A DNA stretch of 64,000 bases from Kitasatospora paranensis (GCF_039544005.1 NZ_BAABKV010000001.1:2232001-2296000); one strand, 5' to 3'; positions 1 through 9,423 are shown, numbered from the stretch's first letter. The notes: generated by a model not told the origin, from the sequence alone. Numbers and translations: made by a program.

Positions 1-295
1 CGCGGTCCGCGGCGCCCTCGCCGACGGGAGCGTCCGCCCGGGCGAACGCCTGCCCTCCGCCCGGGCGCTCGCCGACTCGCTCGACGTCAACATGCACACC
101 GTGCTGCGCGGCTACCAGCTGCTCCGGGACGAGGGCCTGATCGAACTCCGCCGGGGCCGCGGCGCCGTGGTCGCGGCCGGCGCCTCCCCCGACCGCACCC
201 GGCTGCGGGAGAGCGCCGTCGGCCTGGTCGCCGAGGCCCGCGCACTCGGCCTGTCGGACCCGGAGATCCTCGACCTCGTCCGCGCCGCGCTCTGA
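1..295 (+). CDS. GntR-family transcriptional regulator, 5'-truncated
   Basis: The reading frame is open from base 2 and ends at a TGA at 293-295, so the start lies outside the window. The visible part contains a GntR-type winged helix: RPGERLPSARALADSLDVN followed by a recognition region around HTVLRGYQLLRDEGLIELRRG. Only a short tail of about 45 residues follows the helix, with no FCD, UTRA or aminotransferase domain, so it fits the small YtrA-like subgroup. Such proteins usually repress an adjacent ABC transporter or membrane-protein operon, which would lie left of the window. The family call is firm; the target is unknown. Confidence 0.85.
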   Translation, partial: AVRGALADGSVRPGERLPSARALADSLDVNMHTVLRGYQLLRDEGLIELRRGRGAVVAAGASPDRTRLRESAVGLVAEARALGLSDPEILDLVRAAL

Positions 296-305
296 CGGCG
301 GGAGC

Positions 306-778
306 TCAGGCCTCGTCCTGGACGAGGCGGGCAGGAAGCCTCCGGTGGCGATCGGACCCCAGCGGCGCGGGGTGATCCGGATCAGCGACTTGCCCTGCCG
401 GAGCATCGCGGCCCGGTACTCGTCCCAGTCCGGGTGCTCGCCGGCGATGTTCCGGTAGTACTCGACCAGCGGCCCGACCGACTCCGGGACGTCGACGACC
501 TCCGCCTCGCCGTCCACCTGCACCCACGGCCCGTTCCACTCGTCGGAGAGCACCACCACGCTCACCGAGGGATCCCGCTTCGCGTTGCGGGTCTTGGCCC
601 GTTCCGGGTAGGTCGACATCACGATCCGCCCCGCGTCGTCCACCCCGCAGGTGAGCGGCGAGGCCTGCGGGGTGCCGTCGGCCCGCCGGGTCAGCAGCAG
701 GGCACGGTGCCGGGGGCGGACGAAGTCCAGCAGCTCGGCCAGCTGCACCCGGGTGTTGGTGGCGATCGAAGGACTCAT
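306..778 (-). CDS. PPOX-class F420/FMN-dependent enzyme (frameshifted near its 3' end)
   Basis: From ATG at 778 the frame encodes a pyridoxamine-5'-phosphate-oxidase-like split barrel. It begins SPSIATNTRVQLAELLDFV, has the strand-turn region RHRALLLTRRADGTPQASPL, a central RDPSVSVVVLSDEWNGPWV, and the typical ending RITPRRWGPIATGGF. The last few codons run in another frame that ends with TGA at 306. One missing base around 335 restores a normal tail (about 157 aa). A TAGGCT -10 box at 786-791 lies 7 nt before the ATG, so the gene is probably leaderless. Members bind F420 or FMN and reduce small substrates; the substrate here is unknown. Confidence 0.8.
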
Positions 779-861
779 GGCGCCGAGCCTAGTGCGGATC
801 GGCCCCGGGCGTCCGGGCGGCGCCGGACCGCCCGCCGCGGGTGGACCACGGGCGGCGGGCA

Positions 862-887
862 CTGTCACACTGCTGCTGTCACAGCAG
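862..887. promoter_or_regulatory. CTGTCA repeats / palindrome upstream of MerR gene
   Basis: CTGTCACA at 862-869 is followed by CTGTCACAG at 876-884. The second copy sits in the palindrome CTGCTGTCACAGCAG (873-887), which is perfect apart from its central base. The element lies 44-69 bp before the MerR start. The same half-site occurs in front of the racemase gene of the beta-oxidation operon (8777-8796). I infer an autoregulatory operator. Confidence 0.45.
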
Positions 888-930
888 GACTGCCGCACCC
901 GGCGGGGCGCGGGGCACAGGAGGGCAGGGG

Positions 931-1647
931 ATGACAGCGAGCACGCCGCAGCTGACCGTCGACGAGCTGGCGGCGCGCGCCGGGGTCACCGTCCGCACCC
1001 TGCGCTTCTACGCGGCCAAGGGGCTGCTCCCGCCACCCGAGCTCGGGCCGCGCCGGGTGGGCCGGTACGGGCCGGAGCACCTGGGCCGGCTGGAGCTGAT
1101 CGAGGAGCTCCAGCGGCAGGGCCTGACACTGGCCGCCATCGAGCGGTACCTGGCCCAGCTCCCGGACGACATCGGGTCGCTCGACCTCGCCATCCACCGT
1201 GCCCTGGTCGCGTCGTGGACGCCGGAGGCCGCCGAGGAGGCCGACCGCGCCCAGCTCTCGCGGCGGGCCGGCCGCACCCTCTCCGACGCCGACGTGGACC
1301 GACTGGCCGCCATGGGCGCCCTGCACCGCACGGAGGACCCGGACGTCTTCAAGATCGACCCCGGTCTGCTGCCGCTCGGCGTCCGGGTGCTGGACGTCCC
1401 GATCCCGCTGGAGACCCTGCTGGCCGCCCGCGCCGTCGTCCGCCTGCACAGCCGGGCGACCGCGCACGACCTGCACCGGCTGTTCCGGGACACCGTCTGG
1501 AAGCCGTACCGGGAGAGCGGTCCCGAACCGGCCGAGCTGGAGCGGATGAAACTGCTCACCGACCAGATCCAGCCCCTGCTGGTGCAGGCGCTGGTGACGG
1601 CCTTTCAGCGCTCGCTGGCCGAGGAGCTGACCGGCGGCACCGAGTAG
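931..1647 (+). CDS. MerR-family transcriptional regulator
   Basis: A 238-aa protein. Residues 8-50 form the MerR winged helix (LTVDELAARAGVTVRTLRFY, then a GLLPPP wing turn and GRYG). A dimerisation helix follows (HLGRLELIEELQRQGLTLAAI). The C-terminal 130 residues form an all-helical effector domain with no cysteine cluster, so it is not a metal sensor. ATG 931 is preceded by AGGAGGG and was chosen over an upstream in-frame ATG at 841 that has no ribosome site. Palindromic CTGTCA elements lie just upstream, and a related element sits before the acyl-CoA racemase at 8758. Control of fatty-acid or branched acyl-CoA degradation is therefore a reasonable inference. The ligand is unknown. Confidence 0.85.
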   Translation: MTASTPQLTVDELAARAGVTVRTLRFYAAKGLLPPPELGPRRVGRYGPEHLGRLELIEELQRQGLTLAAIERYLAQLPDDIGSLDLAIHRALVASWTPEAAEEADRAQLSRRAGRTLSDADVDRLAAMGALHRTEDPDVFKIDPGLLPLGVRVLDVPIPLETLLAARAVVRLHSRATAHDLHRLFRDTVWKPYRESGPEPAELERMKLLTDQIQPLLVQALVTAFQRSLAEELTGGTE

Positions 1648-1836
1648 CGCCCCGGCACCCGGACGGGCGCCGCCGCCGCTCTCGGCACCGGCGCGACGCC
1701 GTCCCTCGACCACCACACCCCCGGGGCGGTCGGCCGGCCCGCAGAATATTCGGTTGCGCCGCGGGAGGGAGCGGCTAGGGTACTGACGTTCTCGCGGATG
1801 CCGTGCGAGGACCTGACGTCGAGGAGGTGTGTCCGG

Positions 1837-1914
1837 ATGGTTGCCGCCGTGACGCGGCGCGCCTTCGTGTGCGCGCCATACGCCTCCCTCGTACGTCCTC
1901 TCCCCACCGGCTGA
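1837..1914 (+). CDS. Possible 25-codon leader ORF upstream of RIO kinase
   Basis: ATG at 1837 follows a strong GAGGAGG (1821-1827) and opens a 25-codon frame ending in TGA at 1912-1914. That is 50 nt before the kinase start. The peptide begins MVAAVTRRAFVCAPYAS and carries one cysteine. A TAGGGT -10-like box lies at 1776-1781. The position and ribosome site suggest a translated upstream ORF that could couple to or attenuate the kinase. Nothing beyond position and ribosome site supports expression. Confidence 0.3.
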   Translation: MVAAVTRRAFVCAPYASLVRPLPTG

Positions 1915-1964
1915 CAGCGCGTCGTCACGCCCGCCCGGTGGGCCACTCCTCAGGAGCCACCGCA

Positions 1965-2918
1965 GTGCGCGAGCGCTTTGCCGACAGCGATTCCTTCTCC
2001 CGCATCCGCCCCAGGGGCGGATCCCGTCGCGGCCGCAGGTCCGACCGGTTCGACGACTTCGAGCCCGAGTACGTCCCGTCCGGCACGGACGGACAGCCCG
2101 ACGCCCTCGACGACGCCGACACCCTGGACGGCCCCGCCGAGGGCGACCGCTGGTCCACCTGGGACCGGTCCACCCCCACCGAGAAGGGGCCCGAGCCGCG
2201 CCCCGCCTGGGTGGTGACCGAGCTGGCGGCCGTCGACACCGAGCTCGGCATCGTGAAGACCGGCAAGGAGGCCGACGTCTTCCTGCTGGAACGCGGCGTG
2301 CCGGGCACCGGGCGGCGCACCCTGATGGCCGCCAAGCGCTACCGGGACGCCCAGCACCGGATGTTCCACCGCGACTCCGGGTACCTGGAGGGCCGCGCGC
2401 ACAAGGAGTCCCGGGTCAGCCGGGCGATGGCCAAGCGCACCGCGTTCGGCAAGGAGGCGATCGCCGGGCAGTGGGCGGCCGCCGAGTTCGCCGCGCTGTG
2501 CCGGCTCTGGTCGGCCGGGGTGGCCGTCCCGTACCCGGTGCAGATCACGGGCACCGAGATCCTGATGGAGTTCGTCGGCGACGCGGGCGGCGCGGCCGCA
2601 CCCCGGCTGGCCCAACTCCGCTCGGAGGAAGCCGACATCGACGACCTGTGGGAGCAGCTCGGACGCAGCCTGTCGCTGCTCGCGCTCGGCGGCTACGCGC
2701 ACGGCGACCTGTCGGCCTACAACATCCTCGTCCACGCCGGGCGGCTGGTGATCATCGACGTGCCGCAGATCGTGGACCTCGTCGCCAACCCCCGCGCGCG
2801 CTCCTTCCTGGAGCGGGACGTCCGCAACGTCGGCGCCTGGTTCGCCTCCCGGGGGCTGCCCGAGCAGCGCGTCGACGAGCTCGTCGAGTCCCTCGCCCAC
2901 GACGCGCGCCTGGGGTAG
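1965..2918 (+). CDS. RIO1-like serine/threonine protein kinase
   Basis: A 317-aa protein from GTG 1965, chosen because AGGAG lies at 1952-1956 with good spacing. Residues 1-75 are charged and low-complexity. The RIO fold begins around residue 85 with WVVTELAAVDTELGIVKTGK. This contains the RIO nucleotide loop TGKEADVFL, with the lysine MAAKRY shortly after. The catalytic loop reads HGDLSAYNIL (Asp and Asn both present) and the metal-binding Asp is in IIDVPQ. These are the residues needed for catalysis, so the enzyme should be active. RIO kinases act in ribosome maturation in archaea and eukaryotes; the role of actinobacterial members is not settled. The gene is monocistronic, with a terminator directly after the stop. 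Confidence 0.88.
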   Translation: MRERFADSDSFSRIRPRGGSRRGRRSDRFDDFEPEYVPSGTDGQPDALDDADTLDGPAEGDRWSTWDRSTPTEKGPEPRPAWVVTELAAVDTELGIVKTGKEADVFLLERGVPGTGRRTLMAAKRYRDAQHRMFHRDSGYLEGRAHKESRVSRAMAKRTAFGKEAIAGQWAAAEFAALCRLWSAGVAVPYPVQITGTEILMEFVGDAGGAAAPRLAQLRSEEADIDDLWEQLGRSLSLLALGGYAHGDLSAYNILVHAGRLVIIDVPQIVDLVANPRARSFLERDVRNVGAWFASRGLPEQRVDELVESLAHDARLG

Positions 2919-2935
2919 CCCGCCCGCCGGGCGGG
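2919..2935. terminator. GC hairpin after RIO kinase
   Basis: CCCGCCCG and CGGGCGGG flank a single C immediately after the kinase stop codon, giving a compact GC-rich hairpin. It lies between convergent genes (kinase and FadJ-like) and probably terminates both. A second GC hairpin around 2960-2978 may help. Confidence 0.5.
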
Positions 2936-2996
2936 ACGCACGGCGGACCTGTGCCGCCCAACCCCGCGCGGGCGGGGTGGGGCGGCACGGACGAGG

Positions 2997-5161
2997 TCAG
3001 TCGCCGAAGGTGCGGCCCTCGGCGGCCATCCGCCGCAGCAGCGCGGGCGGGGTGAACCGCTCACCGTAGGCGGCGGCCAGCTCCTCGGCGCGGGCCGTGA
3101 AGCCGGGCAGCCCGCCCGGGTAGCCGTTGACGTACTGCAGGACGCCGCCCGTCCAGGCGGGGAAGCCGATACCGAGGATGGAGCCGACATTGGCGTCGGC
3201 GACGGAGGTGAGCACCTGCTCCTCCAGGCAGCGGACGGAGTCCAGTGCCTCGCTGAAGAGCATCCGCTCCTTCATGTCCTCGAACGGGATCTCCTTGCCG
3301 GGCTGCGTGAAGTGCTCGCGCAGCCCCGGCCACAGGCGGGTCCGCCGCCCGTCCTCGTACTCGTAGAAGCCCGCGCCGCCGCTGCGGCCCGGGCGGTCGA
3401 ACTCGTCGACGAGCCGGTCGATCACCGTGTCGGCCGGGTGCGCCGTCCAGCTGCCGCCGGCCTCCTCGACCGCGCGCCGCGACTCGTTGCGGATCTTGCG
3501 CGGCAGGGTGAGGGTCAGCTCGTCCATCAGCGAGAGCACCTTGGCCGGGTACCCGGCCTGGGCGGCGGCCTGCTCCACCGAGACCGGGTCGAGGCCCTCG
3601 CCGACCATCGCCACGCCCTCGTTGATGAACTGTCCGATGACCCGCGAGGTGAAGAAGCCCCGCGAGTCGTTCACCACGATCGGGGTCTTGCGGATCTGCC
3701 GGACGAGGTCGAACGCGCGGGCCAGCGCCTCGTCGCCGGTCCGCTCGCCCTTGATGATCTCCACCAGCGGCATCTTGTCGACCGGCGAGAAGAAGTGCAG
3801 GCCGATGAAGTCGGCGGGGCGCGAGACGCCCTCGGCGAGCAGTCCGATCGGCAGCGTGGAGGTGTTGGAGCAGAGCAGCGCGTCGGGGGCGACGACATCC
3901 TGCACCTCCTGGAACACCTTGTGCTTGAGCTCGGGGTTCTCGAAGACCGCCTCGATGACGGTGTCGCAGCCGGCCAGGTCGGCCGCGTCCGCGGTCGGCG
4001 TGATCCGGGCGAGCAGCGCGTCGCGCTCCCCGGGGTGCTGCGGCCGCGGGCCACCGCCTTGTCCAGCAGAGCGGCCGAGTACGCCTTGCCGCGCTCGGCG
4101 GCCTCCACCGTGACGTCCTTGAGCAGCACCTCGATGCCGGCCCGGGCACAGGAGTACGCGATGCCCGCGCCCATCATCCCGGCGCCGAGCACGGCGACCC
4201 GGGCGACCGGGCGGGCGGGGACGTCCTTCGGGCGTCCGGCGCCGGAGTTGACGGCCTGCATGTCGAAGAAGAACGCCTGGATCATGTTCTTGGCGGTCTG
4301 CCCGGTGACCAGCTCGGTGAAGTAGCGGGCCTCGATCGCCATCGCGGTGTCGACATCGACCTGGGCGCTCTCCACGGCGGCGGCCAGGATGTTGCGCGGG
4401 GCGGGGTACGGCGCGCCGGCCAGTTGCTTGCGCAGGTTCGCCGGGAAGGCGGGCAGGTTGGCGGCCAGCGCCGGGGTGGCGGGGGTGCCGCCGGGGATCT
4501 TGTAGCCCTTGGCGTCCCAGCGCTGCACGGACTCCGGGTGGGCGTCGATGAACGCCCGTGCCTTGGTCAGCAACTCCTCCGGAGTGTCGGCGAGTTCGTC
4601 GACCAGGCCGTGCTGCAGCGCCTGCGCCGGACGGTACTGCTGCCCCTGCAGCAGCACCTTCAGCAGGGCGTCGGTGATGCCGAGCAGCCGCACGGTGCGG
4701 ACGACACCGCCACCGCCGGGCAGCAGGCCGAGGGTCACCTCGGGCAGGCCGATCTTCGAGCCGGGGGCCCGCAGGGCGATCCGGTGGTGACAGGCGAGCG
4801 CGATCTCCAGGCCGCCGCCCAGCGCGGCGCCGTTGATCGCGGCCACCACCGGCCGGCCGAGGGTCTCCAGGGCCCGCAGGGCGCGCTTGATCCGCATGCC
4901 GTGCTCGAAGGTCTCCTCGGCCCGGTCGGGCCCGACGGAGGAGAGCAGGTGCAGGTCGCCGCCGGCGAAGAAGGTCTTCTTGGCGGAGGTGACGATCACG
5001 CCGCGCAGGCCCTCGGTGGCCGCCAGGCGGGCCACCACCTCGTCCAGGGAGGCGGTGAAGGCGGCGTTCATGGTGTTGACGGACTGCGCGGGGTCGTCGA
5101 GGACGAGGGTGACCACACCGTCCTGGTCCTGCTCCCAGCGGATGGCGGTTGCGTCGGTCAT
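2997..5161 (-). CDS. Fused enoyl-CoA hydratase / 3-hydroxyacyl-CoA dehydrogenase (FadJ/FadB type), frameshifted
   Basis: A two-domain beta-oxidation enzyme of about 721 aa. The N-terminal crotonase half shows the oxyanion-hole stretch FAGGDLHLL, then NGAALGGGLEIALACHHRIA, and the catalytic-Glu region GLPEVTLGLLPGGGG. The second half has the NAD-binding loop VAVLGAGMMGAGIAYSCARAG, then IGLHFFSPVDKMPLVEII carrying the catalytic His, and the C-terminal dehydrogenase domains. It hydrates 2-enoyl-CoA and oxidises 3-hydroxyacyl-CoA. The frame breaks near 4030-4037 in CCCCGGGG; one added base restores GRSTPGERDALLARI. It is the last gene of a four-gene operon, 29 bp after the thiolase. It is probably functional in the organism. 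Confidence 0.9.
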
Positions 5162-5190
5162 GGCAGGGTCTCTCCGGGGATCAGGGGTGG

Positions 5191-6404
5191 TCAGATGCGC
5201 TCGACGACGGTGGCGACGCCCATGCCGCCGCCCACGCAGAGGGTGGCCAGGCCGTAGCGCAGGTCGCGGCGCTCCAGTTCGTCGACGAGGGTGCCGATGA
5301 GCATCGCGCCGGTGGCGCCGAGCGGGTGGCCGAGCGCGATCGCGCCACCGTTGACGTTCACCTTCTCGTGGCCGAAGCCGAGTTCGCGCATGAAGCGGAG
5401 CGCGACGGCGGCGAACGCCTCGTTGATCTCGACCAGGTCGATGTCCTCGGCGGTCAGCCCGGCCTTGGCGAGCGCCTTGCGGGTGGCCGGGGCGGGGCCG
5501 GTGAGCATGATGGTCGGCTCGGAGCCGGAGACGGCGGCGGAGACGATCCGGGCGCGCGGGGTGAGGCCGTAGCGCTCGCCGACCTCCCGGGAGCCGATCG
5601 CCACCAGCGCGGCGCCGTCCACGATGCCGGAGGAGTTGCCCGCGTGGTGGACGTGGTCGATCCGCTCCACCCAGTGGTACTTCTGCAGCGCGACCGCGTC
5701 GAAGCCGCCCATCTCGCCGATCCCCGCGAAGGACGGCTTGAGGCCGGCCAGCGTCTCCACGGTGGTGCCCGGGCGGATGAACTCGTCGCGGTCGAGCACG
5801 ACCAGCCCGTTGCGGTCGCGCACCGGGACGACCGAGCGGTCGAAGTGGCCGTCGGCCTGGGCCTTGGCGGCGCGCGCCTGGGACTCGGCGGCGAAGGCGT
5901 CCACGTCGGTGCGGCTCAGGCCTTCGATGGTGGCGATCAGGTCGGCGCCGATGCCCTGCGGGACGAAGCCGGTCTCGTACGAGGTCATCGGGTCCATCGC
6001 CCAGGCTCCGCCGTCGGAGCCCATCTTCACCCGGGACATCGACTCCACGCCGCCGGCCAGAATGAGGTCCTCCCAGCCCGAACGCACCTTGGCCGCGGCC
6101 AGGTTGACCGCCTCCAGGCCGGACGCGCAGAAGCGGTTCTCCTGGACGCCCGCGACGGTGTCGGGGAGCCCGGCGGCGATGGCCGCGATCCGGGCGATGT
6201 CGGAGCCCTGGTCGCCGATCGGGCTGACCACGCCGAGCACGATGTCGTCGATCGCCGCCGGGTCCAACGTCGGGAAGCGGGCCTGGAGTTCGTGGATCAG
6301 GCCGACCACGAGGTCGATCGGCTTGGTGCCGTGCAGGGAGCCGTTGGCCTTGCCCCGGCCCCGGGGGTGCGGACGGCGTCGTAGACGTACGCTTCAGTGG
6401 TCAC
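5191..6404 (-). CDS. fadA: Acetyl-CoA C-acyltransferase (thiolase), frameshifted near the start
   Basis: Thiolase of about 404 aa that cleaves 3-ketoacyl-CoA to acetyl-CoA and a shortened acyl-CoA. The active-site Cys is in [19 protein letters not shown], the His motif is [15 protein letters not shown], and the second Cys lies in [18 protein letters not shown] at the C-terminus. The start GTG is at 6404 ([14 protein letters not shown]); the next residues run into another frame near 6361. Adding one C to the CCCCC run restores the normal [19 protein letters not shown]. The gene lies 29 bp upstream of the FadJ-like gene and 27 bp after the acyl-CoA dehydrogenase. This arrangement is typical of a trifunctional beta-oxidation operon. 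Confidence 0.92.
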
Positions 6405-6430
6405 GGTGGATGCCTTTCGATGCATCGGGG

Positions 6431-7571
6431 TCAGCCGAGGAGGGCGGCCGATGATCTCTTTCATGATCTCGGTGGTGCCGCCGTAGATGGTCTGGATGCG
6501 CCCGTCGGTGAACGCCCTGGCAACCGGGTACTCGCTCATGTAGCCGTAGCCGCCGTGCAGTTGGAGGCAGCGGTCGGCGGTGCGCTTCTGCAGTTCGGTC
6601 GCCCACCACTTGGCCATCGAGGCGTCCACCGGGGTGAGCGCGTACCGGTTGTGCTCGGTGATGCACCGGTCGACGAAGGTGCGGGTGACCGCGCACTCGG
6701 TGGCGAGCTCGGCGATCTCGAAGCGGACGTGCTGGAGCCTGGCGAGCGGCTTGCCGAACGCGGTGCGCTGCTTGACGTACCGGGTGGTGAGCTCCAGCAG
6801 GTGCTCGGCGCCCGCGATGGCGGAGACCGCGATGGCCAGCCGCTCCTGGGCGAGGTTGCGCATGAGGTACAGGAAGCCCTCGTTCTCCTCGCCGAGCAGG
6901 TTCTCCTTGGGCACCCGCACCTCGTCGAAGAACAGTTCGGCGGTGTCCTGGGACTTCTGGCCGATCTTGTCGAGGTTGCGGCCGCGCTCGAAGCCCGCCA
7001 TGCCGCGCTCGACGACCAGCAGGCTGAGGCCGTGCGCGCCGCCCTCGGGGGTCGTCCGGGCGACCACCACGACGAGGTCGGAGATGATCCCGTTGGAGAT
7101 GAAGGTCTTGGTGCCGCTGAGCAGGTAGTGGTCGCCCCGGTCCACCGCCGTGGTGCGGATGCCCTGCAGGTCGGAGCCGGCGCCCGGCTCGGTCATCGCG
7201 ATCGCGGTGACGATCTCGCCGCTGCAGAAGCCGGGCAGCCAGCGCTCCTTCTGCTCCTCGGTGGCGAGCGAGGTCAGGTACGGCCCGATGATGTCGTTGT
7301 GCAGGCCGATCGCCAGCCCGCTCACCCCGGCCCGGGTGAACTCCTCGGCGAGCACGGCCGGGAAGCGGAAGTCGGGGGTGCCGCCACCGCCGTACTGCTC
7401 GGGGACGGCGAGACCGAGCAGGCCGTGCCGGCCGGCGGCGAGCCACGCCTCGCGGTCGACGATGCCGGCCTGCTCCCAGCGCTCGTGGTGCGGCAGCACC
7501 TCCTTGGCGAGGAAGGCCCGGACGGTCTCGCGGAACGCCTCGTGCTCGTCGGTGTAGATCTCGCGCTGCAC
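6431..7571 (-). CDS. Acyl-CoA dehydrogenase (frameshifted at 3' end)
   Basis: About 380 aa from GTG 7571, which has GAGGAG upstream. The protein has the acyl-CoA dehydrogenase signature AMTEPGAGSDLQGI, the FAD/CoA region YLLSGTKTFISNG, and the C-terminal LHGGYGYMSEYPVARAF and IYGGTTEIMKEIIGR. Gly replaces the MCAD-type catalytic Glu before GTTE. An alternative base in the helix AEHLLELTTRYVKQRTAFGK fits long-chain or isovaleryl-type enzymes. It introduces the C2-C3 double bond using FAD and feeds the FadJ and thiolase genes downstream. As sequenced, the frame misses its natural TGA at 6431 and runs on into the thiolase; a net frame change near 6445 gives a normal GRxLLG-like end. Confidence 0.9.
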
Positions 7572-7606
7572 CTGCTGCTCCTCGGGGGTGTGGACGGTCG
7601 GTGCGG

Positions 7607-8758
7607 TCAGCCGTGCTGCGGTGCGGTGAGGCCGGGGACGTCCCAGTCGCGGGCGACCTCGGCGGTGTGCGCGCCCGGGAGGGCGGGCGGGCGGCGCAGG
7701 GCGCCGGGGGTGGCGGAGAACCGCGGCGCGGGCGCGGGCTGGACGATGCCGTCCCGCTCGGTGTAGGTGCCGCGGGCCGCCAGGTGCGGGTGCTCCGATG
7801 CCTGACGCATCGTCAGCACGGCTTCGGTGCAGGCGTCCGATCCCTCGAACAGGGTGGCCCACTCGGCCTGGGTGCGGGTGGCGAAGCGGGCGGCGATCCG
7901 CTCGCGCAGTTCGGGCGCGCGGGCGAGGTCGTACGGCCCGGGGGCGTCCTCCCCGAGGCCGAGCAGGGCGGCGAACTCGGCGTAGAACCGGGGCTCCAGG
8001 GCGCCCACCGCCATCCAGGCGCCGTCGGCCGTCCGGTAGACGGAGTAGCCGGGCAGGCCGCCGTCGAGCAGGTTGGCACCGCGGTGGTCCTGCCACTGGC
8101 CGGCGCCGAGCAGGCCCCAGAGCATGGTGCCGAGGTGGGCGGCGCCGTCCACGATGGCGGCGTCGACGACCTGGCCGGCGCCGGTGGCCCGGGCATGGTG
8201 CAGGGCGGCGAGCAGTCCGACCACCAGGTAGAGCGAGCCGCCGGCGTAGTCGCCGAGCAGGTTGGCCGGAATGGCGGGCGGGCCGTCGGGGGCGCCGATC
8301 ATGCCGAGGACCCCGGCGGTCGCGAGGTAGCCGATGTCATGGCCGGCCCGCTGGGCGAGCGGTCCGTCCTGGCCCCAGCCGGTCATCCGGCCGTAGACCA
8401 GGGCGGGGTTGCGGGCGAGGCAGTCGGCCGGGCCGATGCCGAGGCGCTCGGCGACGCCGGGCCGGTAGCCCTCGATCAGCAGGTCGGCCCGCCCGGCGAG
8501 GGCGAGTGCCGCGGCGAGCCCGTCGGGGGCCTTGAGATCGAGCAGGACGGAGCGCTTGTTGCGGTTGGTGAGGTCCGCGGCCGGCTCGGGGCCGATCCCG
8601 GCCCCGCCGGGGCGGTCGACCCGGACGACGTCCGCGCCGAGGTCGGCGAGCAGCATGGCCGCGAACGGGCCGGGGCCGATCCCGGCCAGCTCCAGGACGC
8701 GGACGCCGGCCAGCGGACCGTGCCCCGCGCCGCCGGGGACTGCACGGTCGTTCGCCAC
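7607..8758 (-). CDS. CaiB/BaiF family CoA-transferase, alpha-methylacyl-CoA racemase type
   Basis: A 383-aa class III CoA-transferase-fold protein starting at GTG 8758, with GGAGGG just upstream. It has LRVLEL-like LAGVRVLELAGIGPGPFAAM, then NRNKRSVLLDLK. The AMACR active-site pair is visible: His in GHDIGYLATAGVL and Asp in LLGDYAGGSLY. It should interconvert 2R- and 2S-methylacyl-CoA so that branched acyl chains can enter the stereospecific dehydrogenase encoded 35 bp downstream. It is the first gene of the operon 8758-2997 and is preceded by a TGACAG/CTGTCA palindrome. The gene is intact. Confidence 0.9.
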   Translation of the reverse strand: MANDRAVPGGAGHGPLAGVRVLELAGIGPGPFAAMLLADLGADVVRVDRPGGAGIGPEPAADLTNRNKRSVLLDLKAPDGLAAALALAGRADLLIEGYRPGVAERLGIGPADCLARNPALVYGRMTGWGQDGPLAQRAGHDIGYLATAGVLGMIGAPDGPPAIPANLLGDYAGGSLYLVVGLLAALHHARATGAGQVVDAAIVDGAAHLGTMLWGLLGAGQWQDHRGANLLDGGLPGYSVYRTADGAWMAVGALEPRFYAEFAALLGLGEDAPGPYDLARAPELRERIAARFATRTQAEWATLFEGSDACTEAVLTMRQASEHPHLAARGTYTERDGIVQPAPAPRFSATPGALRRPPALPGAHTAEVARDWDVPGLTAPQHG

Positions 8759-8775
8759 CGCCGGCCCTCCAAAGT

Positions 8776-8808
8776 TTGACAGTGAAGCTGTCACAGTCGC
8801 GATGATAG
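8776..8808. promoter_or_regulatory. TGACAG-N5-CTGTCA operator in the divergent promoter region
   Basis: TGACAGTGAAGCTGTCA (8777-8793) is an inverted repeat with 6-bp arms, extended by CAG to match the CTGTCACAG seen before the MerR gene at 931. On the plus strand TTGACA (8776-8781) is followed 19 bp later by GATGAT (8801-8806), the long spacer typical of MerR-controlled promoters. The element separates the racemase operon (minus strand) from the DUF1876 gene (plus strand). It could control either or both. Confidence 0.45.
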
Positions 8809-8946
8809 ACACGCAACCCGCCGGTAACAAGAGCCCGCCGCCGGCTGTCCGGCGCGCCGCCCGGGCCGGGCCGCCGCGGTTGCCGTCCCGGGCGCAGGGG
8901 CGGATTCTGGGGCTGACGAGCGCAAATCCGGAGAGGGTGATCCGCC

Positions 8947-9210
8947 ATGCACAACCACTGGATCGTCGACCTGAACTTCGAGGAGGACGAGAGCCGTACC
9001 AGCTGCACCGCCTCACTGAGCGGCTTCAGCGCTCCCGGCGTCCGCGGCATCGGCATCGCGCGGCGCAATCCCGACGACTCGCCCGACTCGACCATCGGCG
9101 AGGAGCTCGCCGCCGCCCGGGCCTGCTCCAACCTCGCGCACCAGCTGATCGACAAGGCGGCCACGGGGATCGAGACCCGCACCCACGAGACGGCCCGGCT
9201 CGGCCTCTGA
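8947..9210 (+). CDS. DUF1876 domain-containing protein
   Basis: An 87-aa protein that matches the small actinobacterial DUF1876 family. It opens with HWIVDLNFEEDESRTSCTASL, has a central GIGIARRNPDD, and a helical tail EELAAARACSNLAHQLIDKAA. The predicted order is beta strands followed by a long helix, similar to a double-stranded-RNA-binding fold. There is no signal peptide or membrane segment. GGAGAGGG precedes ATG 8947 at slightly long spacing. The function of the family is not known. A clear hairpin terminator follows at 9226-9253, so it is a single-gene unit. Confidence 0.8.
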   Translation: MHNHWIVDLNFEEDESRTSCTASLSGFSAPGVRGIGIARRNPDDSPDSTIGEELAAARACSNLAHQLIDKAATGIETRTHETARLGL

Positions 9211-9225
9211 TCCGGCGCACGCGAA

Positions 9226-9253
9226 GGGCCCGGCGACGACGGCCACCGGGCCC
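9226..9253. terminator. Hairpin terminator after DUF1876 gene
   Basis: GGGCCCGG (9226-9233) and CCGGGCCC (9246-9253) form a perfect 8-bp stem with a 12-nt loop, 16 nt after the stop codon. There is no U-tract, as usual in this high-GC group. Confidence 0.55.
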
Positions 9254-9423
9254 GCTCCCTTGCCCGCACGCTGCGCGGCGAGCCCGTCGGCGTGATCGCC
9301 GGCGGCTTCCGCAGCCACGCTACCGGCGGGTAGAGTGCGGCGACCGGTCCGCCTTTCCACCCATCCGTCCCTCGCGGTCCGGCGGCCCCACGGGCGCGCG
9401 GACGGGAACGGGGAACGCAGCAC

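Noticed and set aside
841-930. Upstream start for the MerR gene adding 30 residues
   Set aside because: No ribosome site; it would cover the predicted operator. AGGAGGG sits correctly before ATG 931.
6297-8096. Apparent acyl-CoA dehydrogenase fused in frame to the thiolase start and to upstream sequence
   Set aside because: The fusion arises from a net frame change near 6445 and a missing C near 6361; both proteins have normal independent ends once repaired.
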